Source: Woeseia sp034521225 (lineage in GTDB: Bacteria > Pseudomonadota > Gammaproteobacteria > Steroidobacterales > Woeseiaceae). Taken from it: a stretch of DNA of 64,000 bases. Positions 44,113 through 53,723 of this stretch are shown piece after piece (position 1 is the first letter of the stretch; each line of letters begins with the position of its first letter). The notes beneath the pieces are model-generated. The model made no database searches, was not told the DNA's origin, and saw nothing but the letters and a program-made list of their open reading frames with translations. Made by a program: the position numbers and the translations under genes. The stretch lies in contig JAXHMR010000023.1 in assembly GCA_034521225.1 (NCBI GenBank), positions 123,466 to 187,465 of the forward strand, written 5' to 3'.

Positions 44113-44820
44113 ATGACGGATCGCGGGACCCTTGTGTACCGCTGGTTGCCACCAGTTGCCGGGGTCGTTCTGATCGGACTGTTCGTCTCGCTCGCCTCGT
44201 GGCAGCTTGACCGCGCCGCGGAAAAGGAAGCGCTGGCCGGCCTGTTCGACGATACCGGCTCTCCGGTCACATTTGTCAGTTCGGGCGATTACGAATTGTA
44301 CCAGCCGGTCACGGCGACCGGCCGGTATTTGCCTCGGCGCCAGATCCTTATCGACAATATCGTGCGCGGCGGGGAGCTCGGCTACTACGTTATTACACCT
44401 TTTGAAACGGCGCCCGGCGAACCGCTGCTGCTGGTCAATCGTGGCTTTGTCATCCGGAGCCCGTCGGGCGGCCTGCCGGCAGTCGATGTCGCCGGCGAGA
44501 CCCGCAGGATCTCCGGGCGCATAGGCCGGCTGCCGCGCGTAGCCATACGCCCCGACGAGGCCATCGCAGGCGGCCAAGGCTGGCCTAAAACCGCTGTTTA
44601 TCCGCGCCTGGAAGACTTAGCCGCGGTACTCGACCAGGATGTCGCCGCGCCGGTACTGCTGCTGGCAGCGGACGCCGGGGACGGCTTTATCCGGCAGTGG
44701 CAGCCGGAACAGAAAGGGCCGATGATGCATTATGGCTACGCCTTCCAATGGTCAGCACTCGCGCTTACCGTGCTGGTGATCCTCATCTGGCAGTTGCGCA
44801 AACGGTATCGCAATGACTGA
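44113..44820 (+). CDS. SURF1 family cytochrome oxidase assembly protein
   Basis: SURF1 proteins help insert heme a into subunit I. The start ATG 44113 has GAGG 8 bases upstream (GTG 44104 is less likely). The 235-aa protein has the family's two-TM topology: N-terminal (LPPVAGVVLIGLFVSLASWQL) and C-terminal (YAFQWSALALTVLVILIW), with a periplasmic domain between containing TGRYLPRRQILIDN and LLVNRGFV. The stop overlaps the next gene by 8 bp. Confidence 0.93.
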   Translation: MTDRGTLVYRWLPPVAGVVLIGLFVSLASWQLDRAAEKEALAGLFDDTGSPVTFVSSGDYELYQPVTATGRYLPRRQILIDNIVRGGELGYYVITPFETAPGEPLLLVNRGFVIRSPSGGLPAVDVAGETRRISGRIGRLPRVAIRPDEAIAGGQGWPKTAVYPRLEDLAAVLDQDVAAPVLLLAADAGDGFIRQWQPEQKGPMMHYGYAFQWSALALTVLVILIWQLRKRYRND

Positions 44821-45394
44821 AAAGCCCATGCCGGCACGCTCCGGCCGTCCGCAGCTGTTGCTCGTTGCGCTCGTGTTCATCCTGCCGATGGCGGCGGCAT
44901 TGCTGCTGTATTTCGGCAGTGATGCGTTAAGGCCGGGTGGCACGAGCAATCATGGCGCCTTGCTTGCCCCGATCGTCAACCTGCGCGACGCGCTGCCCGG
45001 CAGCGAATTCGGCGAGTCCATCGACGGTTACTGGGCGCTGATCTACATGAACACCGGCGCGTGCGGCGAGGACTGCCGCGGTGCCCTTTACAAACTGCGG
45101 CAATCGCGCCTGATGCTCGGTAACGAAATGAACCGCGTCGAGAGGGTTTTCTTGCACGGTACCAGTGCCCCGGATAGAGTGTTTCTCGACAGCGAGCATG
45201 GGGGGATGACGACGCTGCACGCACCGGACGAAGCTGCTTTGCTCGGGTCCGTGCGTCCGGAGGACCAGCCGGACGGCGGTTACTACCTGCTGGACCCGCT
45301 CGGCAATATCGTCATGTATTTCCCGCCAGGCATCGTACCGCGCGACATGGTGGATGACGTGTCGCACCTGTTGGACCTGTCGCGCATTGGATGA
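44813..45394 (+). CDS. SCO-like membrane-anchored thioredoxin-fold protein
   Basis: A 193-aa protein with one N-terminal TM anchor (about residues 15-34) and a periplasmic domain. YMNTGACGEDCRGALYKLRQ contains a CX3C pair like the copper-binding motif of SCO proteins, and YYLLDPLGNIVMYFPPG resembles their C-terminal strand. The usual SCO metal-binding His is not obvious. Proteins of this type lie between surf1 and ctaA/ctaB in Pseudomonas-like clusters. Likely role: thiol or copper handling during CuA/CuB assembly. The 8-bp overlap with surf1 supports co-translation. Confidence 0.75.
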   Translation: MTEKPMPARSGRPQLLLVALVFILPMAAALLLYFGSDALRPGGTSNHGALLAPIVNLRDALPGSEFGESIDGYWALIYMNTGACGEDCRGALYKLRQSRLMLGNEMNRVERVFLHGTSAPDRVFLDSEHGGMTTLHAPDEAALLGSVRPEDQPDGGYYLLDPLGNIVMYFPPGIVPRDMVDDVSHLLDLSRIG

Positions 45395-45404
45395 GGCGCA
45401 AACA

Positions 45405-46319
45405 GTGCGGAGCCACGGCTTGAACGCAGCAATCCTGCGATATACCGCGCATTGGCGCGATTACTACGAGCTGACCAAGCCGCGGGTCGTCGCGCTCATC
45501 GTTTTTACCGCCATCGTCGGCATGTTCCTCGCCGTTCCCGGCTGGCCCGGCAGCGCTGCTTTGCTTTTTGGCACAATAGGCATAGGCCTCGCCGCCTCAT
45601 CGGCCGCCGTTATCAACCACGTGCTTGACGCCCGTATCGACCAGCAGATGCTGCGCACGCGCTCCCGGCCGTTGCCGCAGGGGCGGCTGAACGAATGGCA
45701 GGCCCTGGCGTTCGCCGGCGTACTTTGCGTCGCATCCATGTCGATACTTACGCTGCTCGTCAACCCGCTGTCAGCCGTCCTGACCTTTGCGTCCCTGATC
45801 GGCTACGCAATCGTCTACACCGCGTACCTGAAACGCGCCACGCCTCAGAATATTGTCATCGGCGGCGCTGCCGGCGCCGCGCCACCGGTCCTCGGATGGG
45901 TCGCCGTTACGGGCGAGATTCACAGTGACGCATTGCTGCTGTTTCTCATCATATTTGTCTGGACGCCACCGCATTTCTGGGCGCTTGCCATTGCACGCAA
46001 GGACGATTACCAGAAAGCCGGTATTCCGATGCTGCCAGTCACCCACGGTAATGCCTTCACGCGGCTGCAGATCCTGCTTTATACGATCCTGCTGGTCCTT
46101 GTCACGATCATGCCTTACCTGTCCGGCATGAGCGGGCTCATCTACCTGGCCACGGCACTCGTGCTTGGCGGTATCTTTCTCTATCTCGCGTGGAAGCTGC
46201 GTACCGATGAAGGGCTGGACCTGCCGATGCAGGTGTTCCGGTTTTCGATCCACTACCTGATGATCCTGTTTGCGGCCTTGCTGGTGGATCATTACTTCAT
46301 TATCCGCTTCGGGCTTTAA
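45405..46319 (+). CDS. ctaB: Protoheme IX farnesyltransferase (heme O synthase)
   Basis: CtaB/CyoE farnesylates heme b to heme O. The start is GTG 45405 with GAGG 10 bases before; TTG 45420 is possible. The 304-aa protein has about nine TM helices and the prenyltransferase motifs NHVLDARIDQQMLRTRSRPLP (first Asp-rich) and the second loop ARKDDYQKAGIPMLPVTHG. In related clusters ctaA (heme A synthase) sits just before this gene; here only 10 bp separate it from the SCO-like gene, so ctaA is missing from the cluster. Confidence 0.95.
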   Translation: MRSHGLNAAILRYTAHWRDYYELTKPRVVALIVFTAIVGMFLAVPGWPGSAALLFGTIGIGLAASSAAVINHVLDARIDQQMLRTRSRPLPQGRLNEWQALAFAGVLCVASMSILTLLVNPLSAVLTFASLIGYAIVYTAYLKRATPQNIVIGGAAGAAPPVLGWVAVTGEIHSDALLLFLIIFVWTPPHFWALAIARKDDYQKAGIPMLPVTHGNAFTRLQILLYTILLVLVTIMPYLSGMSGLIYLATALVLGGIFLYLAWKLRTDEGLDLPMQVFRFSIHYLMILFAALLVDHYFIIRFGL

Positions 46320-46325
46320 GCCCCC

Positions 46326-46468
46326 ACCGTCGTCGCGAGCCGCAAGGCGGCGTGGCGACCTCGTACTGGCTGGCAGAGTCATTGGCTGTGCGAGATCGCC
46401 ACGTCGCTGCGCTCCTCGCGACGACGGGGGGAGATCGCCACGGCGCTTTGCGGCTCGCGATGACGGGC
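46326..46468. repeat. REP/BIME-like composite repeat, locus 4
   Basis: Starts 6 bp after the ctaB stop. It contains a unit GTCGTCGCGAGCCGCAAGGC to ACCTCGTAC, a spacer with CTGGCAGAGTCATTGG (the complement of the CTCTGCCA spacer of other copies), and two inverted units GATCGCCACGTCGC/TGCGCTCCTCGCGACGACGG and GATCGCCACGGCGC/TTTGCGGCTCGCGATGACGG. It thus has the composite design in opposite orientation with a duplicated unit. It separates the oxidase cluster from the next gene pair. Confidence 0.87.
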
Positions 46469-46561
46469 ATTTCTCTCACAGCGTGATGACGATCGCATTT
46501 TTTCAGTGTTTATCAACGCAGTATGTCCCTGTTCGGCATTTGGCCGGGCAGGGAGTGTTGT

Positions 46562-46915
46562 ATGGGAATCCGTTTCAGTGTTTCCGGGGCCGCGTGGCTG
46601 CTGCTGGGTCTCGCGCCGGGCGTACTGCTGGCCGATATCGAAGTCGATGCGACGATGCAGATCGTCGAGGACCTCGATGAGCTTGGCGACGTGCGCGTCA
46701 GGAAGGTCGAGCCCGCCGACGTCGAGGTCAATCGATTTGGCGAGGTTGAAGAAGATTTTACCGCGACGATCCGGGCCGCCGGTTTCGCGGACGATTTTGC
46801 CTACGACAATGCCGCCGACGACCTCGACGATGATCTGCTTGGCGAAGGCGACTTTGAAGAGAGTGAACTCGTTGATGATGACGACTTTGATGAAGAGGCG
46901 TACGTCAGCCAGTGA
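46562..46915 (+). CDS. Small secreted, highly acidic protein (117 aa)
   Basis: Start ATG 46562 has AGGGAG 7 bases before it; an upstream ATG (46523) has no ribosome site. A clear signal peptide (MGIRFSVSGAAWLLLGLAPG, cleaved near LLA-DIE) leads into a mature chain of about 90 residues dominated by Asp and Glu, with clusters such as DDLDDDLLGEGDFEESELVDDDDFDEE. No Cys. Such composition suggests calcium binding or a disordered surface protein. The stop overlaps the start of the TPR/barrel gene (GTGA), so the two are translated together and probably work together. I do not recognise the family. Confidence 0.8.
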   Translation: MGIRFSVSGAAWLLLGLAPGVLLADIEVDATMQIVEDLDELGDVRVRKVEPADVEVNRFGEVEEDFTATIRAAGFADDFAYDNAADDLDDDLLGEGDFEESELVDDDDFDEEAYVSQ

Positions 46916-48501
46916 GACGCGTTGTGCTATTCATTTTGTGCGCGATACTCGCCGCCCCCGGTGGCCGGGCGGACGATGGCGCCGGGCAGTTCGCCGATGG
47001 CAACCGGCTCTATCACGACGACCTGTACTGGGCGGCACTGCTCCGGTATCGGCAGGCCGCTGATGCCGGCTTCGACAGCCCGCTGCTGCATTACAACGCA
47101 GGCGTTGCCCACTATCGCGCAGGGCAATATGGGCGTGCCCGCGAATCGTTCCTTAAAGCCTTTGCCGAGCCGCGGCTCACTCATCGCATTCATTACAACC
47201 TCGGGTTGACCGAACTCGCTGCAGGCAACACCGATGACGCCATAACCTGGTTCCAGCGCGCGGGCACACAGCAGGACGAGCCTGTACTGGCCAGTCTTGC
47301 CGACGCGGCCATTGCAGACATCGCAAGCAATTCAGGTCAAGTGGACAAACGCAGGCTCGCGTCCACGCCGGTGCGCCGCGCCACGGAACGGCCTTTCGGT
47401 GACTTGCAGTTGCGCGCAGCCTTGAGTGTAGGCAGCGACGACAACGTTTTTCGCACGCCCGCCGAGGCGTACAACGATCTGTCACAGCCTGGCGCGCCGT
47501 TGGTCAACTCCGTCGTTCAGTCCGGTGTTTTCTACCCGGTCGATATCAATGCGAAATACTCGGTCAACAGTTTCGAGCACGAGTCGTTCTTCGGCAGTTA
47601 TCGCGTGTCCGGGCGCTATTACCAGGACGAGGCACTGGAGAATGCGAGCGAGTACGCGCACCAGCTCGCGTTCGGCACCGAGTATGAACGTCAGGCTGAC
47701 ACGCGCGAGCGCAAGATCTACAGTGCTTTCACAATCTCGAGCCATGACGGATCCTGGTACGACAGGGACGACGGGACCGAGCGCGAGTTCAACAATGAAA
47801 ATGTCGGCAACCGCCTGTCCTATGTACGTTACGGGCCCGAGATCTGGATGCGCCAGTCATACTCACGCCTCTCGTTCAACGTGCACGCGAAGGGACAGAT
47901 CTGGAACTACGACGATCCGCAAGAGCTGCCGGAATACGACCACGAATACCTGCATATCGGCGCGAGCGTCCAGTACCGCTTTACGTCGACATCACTGCTG
48001 CGGCTCAAGGCAGACGCCTGGCAGCGCCGCTTCGGCGAACGTCCGTCGTTCAACCTGAATGGCCAGCAGCCGATCGACAACCCGCCGATCCACTACGATT
48101 ACGTGCAGGTCGGCGCAACGGCGCGGCAGCGCATCACCAGCCTGATGTGGTTCGGCATCAATTACACCCGCACCGAGCGTCGGGACAGGCATGCGGGCTA
48201 TTACGACTACTTCCGGGACGATTACGGTGTTGACTTCAGTTTCCGCGTCAGCGATCGCTTCATTGTGCGCGCCGACGCCACCTATGGAATCTACAGTTAC
48301 CTGAACGCCTTCGCCTACAATACGGCCGCAGGCGGCCGCCAGACCCTTGAAAAAGCGGACGCGCGCCTGCTCGCCACATGGCGCTTCAACCCGCGCCTGA
48401 GTCTCGTTGCCGAGTTCGAGCACCGCGACATCGTGTCCAACGACCAGCGCATCGCCTACACGCGCAACCAGGTCATGCTGGGCCTGCACTGGCGGCAATA
48501 A
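46912..48501 (+). CDS. TPR plus outer-membrane beta-barrel protein (529 aa)
   Basis: GTG start overlapping the previous stop. Signal peptide (residues 1-20), then TPR-like repeats (FADGNRLYHDDLYWAALLRY; HYNAGVAHYRAGQYGRARESF; HYNLGLTELAAGNTDDAITWF, about residues 27-125). From about residue 165 alternating amphipathic strands run to the end (LQLRAALSVGSDDNVFR..., YRVSGRYYQDE, LHIGASVQYRFTSTS, VQVGATARQRITS, NQVMLGLHWRQ) in the manner of an outer-membrane barrel with about 14 or more strands and a short aromatic-containing end. The plan is like the SLAM surface-lipoprotein translocators, but I cannot assign that family. The paired acidic protein is a possible client. Confidence 0.75.
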   Translation: MRRVVLFILCAILAAPGGRADDGAGQFADGNRLYHDDLYWAALLRYRQAADAGFDSPLLHYNAGVAHYRAGQYGRARESFLKAFAEPRLTHRIHYNLGLTELAAGNTDDAITWFQRAGTQQDEPVLASLADAAIADIASNSGQVDKRRLASTPVRRATERPFGDLQLRAALSVGSDDNVFRTPAEAYNDLSQPGAPLVNSVVQSGVFYPVDINAKYSVNSFEHESFFGSYRVSGRYYQDEALENASEYAHQLAFGTEYERQADTRERKIYSAFTISSHDGSWYDRDDGTEREFNNENVGNRLSYVRYGPEIWMRQSYSRLSFNVHAKGQIWNYDDPQELPEYDHEYLHIGASVQYRFTSTSLLRLKADAWQRRFGERPSFNLNGQQPIDNPPIHYDYVQVGATARQRITSLMWFGINYTRTERRDRHAGYYDYFRDDYGVDFSFRVSDRFIVRADATYGIYSYLNAFAYNTAAGGRQTLEKADARLLATWRFNPRLSLVAEFEHRDIVSNDQRIAYTRNQVMLGLHWRQ

Positions 48502-48608
48502 ACCGCGCGCAAGCTACTATTCGCATTGCACCGCCCGAAACGCGGGGCCGCCCGAACGACTTGATTTGCTAGACTTGCGTCCTTTTCCGAGGCCGGCGCG
48601 CGCACCCG

Positions 48609-50780
48609 ATGGACGTTACCCCAATACTGCAGTCGCTGAACGATGCGCAGCGCGAGGCCGTAACCGCGCCGGTGGACCAGCCGCTGCTCGTTATTGCCGG
48701 TGCCGGCAGCGGCAAGACGCGTGTACTGACGCATCGTGCCGCGTGGCTGATCGATGTCGAAGGCATTTCGCCGCAAGGCCTGCTGGCCGTCACATTCACG
48801 AACAAGGCCGCAGCGGAGATGCGCGGGCGCATCGAAGGCCTGCTGAAAATGCCGGTGAATCACCTGTGGATCGGCACGTTTCACGGTCTGGCGCACCGTT
48901 TCCTGCGGCGCCACTGGCGCGAGGCCGGTCTGCCGCAGAATTTCCAGATTATCGATTCCGATGACCAGTCGCGCATCATCAAGCGCCTCCTGAAGAATTC
49001 GGAGGCCGATGACGGCCGCTGGGTGCCGCGCGAGATCCAGTACTTCATTAACGCACAAAAGGATGAAGGACTCAGGCCGCAGCACCTCGATGACCAGGGT
49101 GATCCAAACCGGCGCGAATTTATTTCGTTCTATCGCGAGTACCAGGAGGTCTGCGAACGCGGCGGACTCGTCGATTTTGCCGAGTTGCTGCTCCGCGCAC
49201 ACGAGCTGTGGAGAGACAACCCTGAAGTCCTCGCGCACTACCAACGGCGTTTCAGTCACCTGCTCGTCGATGAGTTCCAGGACACGAATGCCATCCAGTA
49301 TGCCTGGTTGCGCATGCTGGCCGGCAAGGACGGCGTCCTGTTCGTCGTCGGTGATGACGATCAGTCGATATACCGCTGGCGAGGCGCGCGCGTGGAGCAC
49401 ATCAACCGCTACCAGACGGATTTCCCGAAGGCCTCGGTCGTCAAGCTCGAACAGAATTATCGCTCGACGGAGACGATACTGAACGCCGCAAACGCCGTCA
49501 TCGCCAACAACGGTTCGCGCATGGGCAAGAACCTGTGGACCGACGGTGCCGGCGGCGAGCCGATCCGCATCTACTCCGCCTACAACGAGCGCGATGAAGC
49601 CGAGTTTGTCGTCGGCCGGTTGCGTGAGTGGAGTGACCAGGGCAATGCGCGCGCGGACTCAGCCGTTCTGTACCGCTCCAATGCACAGTCGCGTGTGCTT
49701 GAAGAAGCACTGATCAACGCGCGCCTGCCGTACCGCGTGTACGGCGGCTTACGGTTCTTTGAACGTGCCGAAATCAAGGATGCGCTGGCGTACCTGCGCC
49801 TGACGTCCAACCGCGATGACGACAGCGCGTTCGAACGCGTCGTCAATAGGCCGACGCGTGGTATCGGTGCCCGTACGGTCGAGACGATGCGTGCCTATGG
49901 GCGCGCCAACAGCTGTTCAATGTGGCGTGCCGCCGGCGCCGTCGCGAGCGACGAGCTGGCGGGCCGGGCGGCATCGGCCGTCATGGCATTTCTCAACCTG
50001 ATCGAGCGCATGGCGAGGGAGACCGGGGGACTCGAGCTGCATGACAAGGTCGATCACATTATTCACGCCAGCGGCCTCATCGGGCATTTCCAGAAGGAGA
50101 AAGGTGAACGCGGCGAGACCCGCATCGAGAACCTCGAGGAACTCGTCAGTGCCGCGAAAAGCTTCCAGCCGGATCCGGCCGAGGAAATGAGCGAACTCGA
50201 CGCCTTCCTGTCGCATGCCGCGCTCGAGGCCGGCGAGGGGCAGGCCGACGCCTGGGAAGACTGCGTGCAATTGATGACGATGCATTCGGCGAAAGGGCTC
50301 GAATACCCGCTGGTCATCATGTGCGGACTCGAGGATGGCCTCTTTCCCCACCAGCGCTCCCTGGCCGACCCGCAGGGACTGGAGGAGGAACGCCGCCTCT
50401 GCTACGTCGGCATTACGCGGGCGAAGGAGCAACTCTACATAACCTATGCGGAGCAACGCCGCCTGCACGGCAGCGACAGCTTTGCAGAGCGGTCACGATT
50501 CATTTCGGAGATACCGGACGAACTGGTCGAAGAGGTGCGGCCGCGCGTGCAGGTCAGCCGACCGCTCAGGCGCCCGGGCGGCGCCCGTACCCAGGCCGGA
50601 TTTCCCTCCGACGCCGGTAATGGCGTGCGTCTCGGCCAGCGCGTGCGGCACGGCAAATTCGGCGAAGGCGTGATCCTGAACTGCGAGGGACAGGGCGCGC
50701 ACGCGCGGGTCGAGGTCAATTTCGAGCAGGCAGGCACCAAGTGGCTGGTGCTGAACTACGCAAATCTTGATCTGATGTAG
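48609..50780 (+). CDS. uvrD: DNA helicase II, UvrD
   Basis: UvrD is a 3'-5' SF1A helicase acting in mismatch and nucleotide-excision repair. In 723 aa the motifs are intact: Q motif LNDAQREAV, Walker A GAGSGKTRVLTHR, Ia VTFTNKAAAEMRGRI, II LLVDEFQDTNAIQY, III VVGDDDQSIYRWRGA, IV LEQNYRSTETIL, V/VI MHSAKGLEYPLVIM and YVGITRAKEQLYI. The C-terminal tail has the RecQ-like GQRVRHGKFGEGVIL motif that binds RNA polymerase in UvrD/PcrA. The next gene trkA starts 68 bp downstream. Confidence 0.96.
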   Translation: MDVTPILQSLNDAQREAVTAPVDQPLLVIAGAGSGKTRVLTHRAAWLIDVEGISPQGLLAVTFTNKAAAEMRGRIEGLLKMPVNHLWIGTFHGLAHRFLRRHWREAGLPQNFQIIDSDDQSRIIKRLLKNSEADDGRWVPREIQYFINAQKDEGLRPQHLDDQGDPNRREFISFYREYQEVCERGGLVDFAELLLRAHELWRDNPEVLAHYQRRFSHLLVDEFQDTNAIQYAWLRMLAGKDGVLFVVGDDDQSIYRWRGARVEHINRYQTDFPKASVVKLEQNYRSTETILNAANAVIANNGSRMGKNLWTDGAGGEPIRIYSAYNERDEAEFVVGRLREWSDQGNARADSAVLYRSNAQSRVLEEALINARLPYRVYGGLRFFERAEIKDALAYLRLTSNRDDDSAFERVVNRPTRGIGARTVETMRAYGRANSCSMWRAAGAVASDELAGRAASAVMAFLNLIERMARETGGLELHDKVDHIIHASGLIGHFQKEKGERGETRIENLEELVSAAKSFQPDPAEEMSELDAFLSHAALEAGEGQADAWEDCVQLMTMHSAKGLEYPLVIMCGLEDGLFPHQRSLADPQGLEEERRLCYVGITRAKEQLYITYAEQRRLHGSDSFAERSRFISEIPDELVEEVRPRVQVSRPLRRPGGARTQAGFPSDAGNGVRLGQRVRHGKFGEGVILNCEGQGAHARVEVNFEQAGTKWLVLNYANLDLM

Positions 50781-50848
50781 AATCGGCGCAGATCAAAGGC
50801 TGCCAGCCTGTTAACCATCTATCTGCCGGCAGGACACCAGACAGAAGA

Positions 50849-52225
50849 ATGAAAATACTGATTCTCGGCGCAGGCCAGGTCGGCTCCTCGGCCGCCTTTC
50901 ATTTGTCCCGCGAAGAAGCCAACGAGGTCACCGTCGTTGACATGCGGGCCGAGGTGCTGCGCGAGCTGCAGGACCGGCTCGACATTCGCACGGTCGTCGG
51001 CCACGCCGCCTACCCGGAAGTACTCGAGCGCGCGGGCGCCAACGATGCCGACATCATCGTCGCCCTGACCGATTCCGATGAAACCAATATGGTCGCGTGC
51101 CAGATCGCGTACACGATGTTCCATACACCGACCAAGATCGCGCGCATCCGCGCATCGGAGTACATGAATGCGAAGAAGCTGTTCACGCAGGACGCGATAC
51201 CGGTCGACGTGCGCATCAGTCCGGAGCAGCTTGTTTGCGAGCATGTTGCACAGCTGATCCTGTACCCCGGCACACTGCAGGTACTCGATTTTGCCGACGG
51301 GCGCGTGCGCCTGGTCGGTGCGCGTGCCGACAAGGGCGGGTTGCTGGTGGGACAGCAGATCTCAACGCTGAAGGAGCACATCCCGAATACCGAGGGCCGC
51401 ATCGCTGCCATTTATCGCGGTGGCAAGTCTATGCAACCAGACGGCGACACGATCATCGAAGAAGGCGACGAGATCTTCTTTGTTGCCGCGCGCCAGGATA
51501 TTCGCGTATTCATGAGCGAGATGCGCAAGCTCGAGGACCCGGTCCGCCGTGTCCTCATCGCGGGCGGCGGCAATATCGGCGTGCGGCTCGCACGCACGCT
51601 CGAACAAACCAACCAGGTCAAGATCATCGAGCGTGACCCGAAGCGGGCGCGTTACATTTCCGAGCAGCTGAGCAAGGCGATCGTGCTGGTTGGCGACGCG
51701 GCCGACGAGGAACTGCTGGTCGAGGAAAACATCGACAACGTCGACATATTCTGCGCGCTGACCAATGCCGAGGAGGCGAATATCCTGTCGGCCATGCTCG
51801 CTAAGCGCCTCGGCGCACACAAGGTCATGGCGCTGATAAACCGGCCTTCCTACGCCGAGCTGGTTGAGTCCAGCACGATCGATATAGCAATCTCACCGCA
51901 GCAGGTAACGATCGGCTCTTTGCTCGCCCATGTGCGGCGCGGTGATGTCGTCAAGGTGCACTCATTGCGCCGCGGCGCTGCCGAGGCAATGGAAGCAATC
52001 GCCCATGGCACCAGCAAACAGTCGAAAGTAGTCGGGCGCCGCATTGAAGAAATCAAGCTGCCGCGCGAGACCTCAATCATCGCGCTCGTGCGCGGCGAAA
52101 AAGTCATCATTGCGCACCACGACACCGAGATCGAGACCGATGATCACGTCATCCTGTTCATGACCGACCGCCGCAAGGTCGAGGGTCTGGAGAAGCTGTT
52201 CCAGGTTGACGTGTCCTTTGTCTGA
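50849..52225 (+). CDS. trkA: Trk potassium uptake system regulatory subunit TrkA
   Basis: TrkA is the cytoplasmic NAD(H)/ATP-binding ring that gates the TrkH potassium channel. The 458-aa protein has two RCK units, each with a Rossmann core and TrkA_C part: KILILGAGQVGSSAAFHL (residues 2-19) and RVLIAGGGNIGVRLARTL (about 233-250). TrkA_C regions follow each (VGQQISTLKEH; VGRRIEEIKLP). Intact and of E. coli length. trkH follows after 45 bp. Confidence 0.97.
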   Translation: MKILILGAGQVGSSAAFHLSREEANEVTVVDMRAEVLRELQDRLDIRTVVGHAAYPEVLERAGANDADIIVALTDSDETNMVACQIAYTMFHTPTKIARIRASEYMNAKKLFTQDAIPVDVRISPEQLVCEHVAQLILYPGTLQVLDFADGRVRLVGARADKGGLLVGQQISTLKEHIPNTEGRIAAIYRGGKSMQPDGDTIIEEGDEIFFVAARQDIRVFMSEMRKLEDPVRRVLIAGGGNIGVRLARTLEQTNQVKIIERDPKRARYISEQLSKAIVLVGDAADEELLVEENIDNVDIFCALTNAEEANILSAMLAKRLGAHKVMALINRPSYAELVESSTIDIAISPQQVTIGSLLAHVRRGDVVKVHSLRRGAAEAMEAIAHGTSKQSKVVGRRIEEIKLPRETSIIALVRGEKVIIAHHDTEIETDDHVILFMTDRRKVEGLEKLFQVDVSFV

Positions 52226-52270
52226 GCGGCTGCGGGCCACTCGTTACTGAAAGCGACCGGCGTACTGGCT

Positions 52271-53723
52271 ATGAACTGGGCGATCGTACAACGCATACTC
52301 GGGCTGCTGCTGATGATGTTCAGCACGACGATGCTGCCGCCGGTCGCCGTCGGCCTGTGGTATGCCGATTCCGCCTGGCTGCCTTTCGTGCAGGGCTTCG
52401 GTGTGACGCTCGTCAGCGGGGCGCTGATCTGGTTCCCGGTCAGGCAGTTGCGCAGGGAGCTCAGGCTGCGCGATGGTTTCGTCGTTGTCGCAGCCTTCTG
52501 GATAGTACTCGGGCTGTTCGGCGCCGCGCCACTCTATCTTGCGCAGGTTCCCGTCATGTCGTTCACCGACGCGGTGTTCGAATCCATGTCCGGCCTGACG
52601 ACAACAGGTGCAACGGTGTTGTCCGGCCTCGACACACTGCCGAAGTCGATACTCTATTACCGGCAGCAACTGCAATGGCTGGGCGGCATGGGCATAATCG
52701 TCCTGGCTGTCGCGATCCTGCCGATGCTCGGTGTCGGCGGCATGCAGCTCTACCGCGCCGAAACGCCGGGTCCCGTCAAGGACAACAAGCTGACGCCGCG
52801 CATCACCGAGACCGCGAAGGCACTGTGGTACGTCTATTTCATCTTCACGGCGCTGTGCGCCCTCTCCTACAAGCTCGCCGGTATGGGATGGTTCGACGCC
52901 ATCTGCCATTCGTTTTCAACGGTGGCAATCGGCGGCTTTTCCACACACGATCTGAATATTGGCCACTTCAACAGCAGCGCGGTCGACCTCGTGGCCATCT
53001 TCTTCATGTTCCTGGCCGGCATCAATTTTTCGCTGCACTTCATGTCGTGGCGCTTCATGCAGGTCAAACATTATTTCGCGGATCCGGAGTTTCGTGCCTG
53101 ACGTCTCCGTGCTGGCGCTCGCGTCGACGGTAGTTGTTGCCGCATTGATTGCCACCGCCAGCTACGAGGATGTGGGCGACAGCTTTATCACGGGGCTGTT
53201 CCAGACGGTATCCATTGCGACAACGACCGGTTTTACGACTGCCAACTACGCGGCCTGGCCCGGCGCGCTGCCGGTGCTGCTGATATTCCTGAGCTTCATC
53301 GGCGGTTGTGCCGGTTCGACGGCAGGCGGCATCAAGGTCATTCGTTGCCTGCTGATCTACAAGCAGGGCTGGCGTGAGATCGTACGGCTGGTCCATCCCA
53401 GTGCGGAGATTCCGGTCAAGATCGGCAACAGGGCGGTGCCGTTCCGGGTTGTCGATGCCGTGTGGGGGTTCTTTTCCGTCTACGTCGTGACCTTCAGCAT
53501 CATGATGCTCGGCATGATGGCGACGGGACTGGACCAGGTAACCGCGTTCTCCGCTGTCGCCGCGAGCCTCAATAACCTGGGGCCGGGTCTTGGTGAGGTG
53601 ACCGCCGGCTTCATGACGGTCAATGACACGGCAAAGTGGATCGCCGTCGTCGCCATGCTGCTCGGCCGCCTGGAGATATTTACCCTGCTGGTACTGATAA
53701 CCCCGACATTCTGGCGCCACTGA
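52271..53723 (+). CDS. trkH: Trk potassium uptake channel subunit TrkH (frameshifted)
   Basis: TrkH is the membrane channel of the Trk system, with four MPM pore repeats. The first part (ATG 52271) carries the P-loop filters SGLTTTGATVL and FSTVAIGGFSTHD. It reaches a stop near 53101 after KHYFADPEFRA. The rest continues in the next frame (VSVLALASTVVVAALIATAS, filter ATTTGFTTANY, FIGGCAGSTAGGIKV, final filter ASLNNLGPGL) to 53723. One indel near 53096-53102 explains this. Combined length about 483 aa is normal. The stop overlaps the next start (TGATG). Confidence 0.94.

Noticed and set aside
43829..44152. 107-codon frame on the minus strand overlapping the DUF2909 gene
   Set aside because: A different frame over the same DNA; the 67-aa DUF2909 protein with two TM helices is the recognised product.
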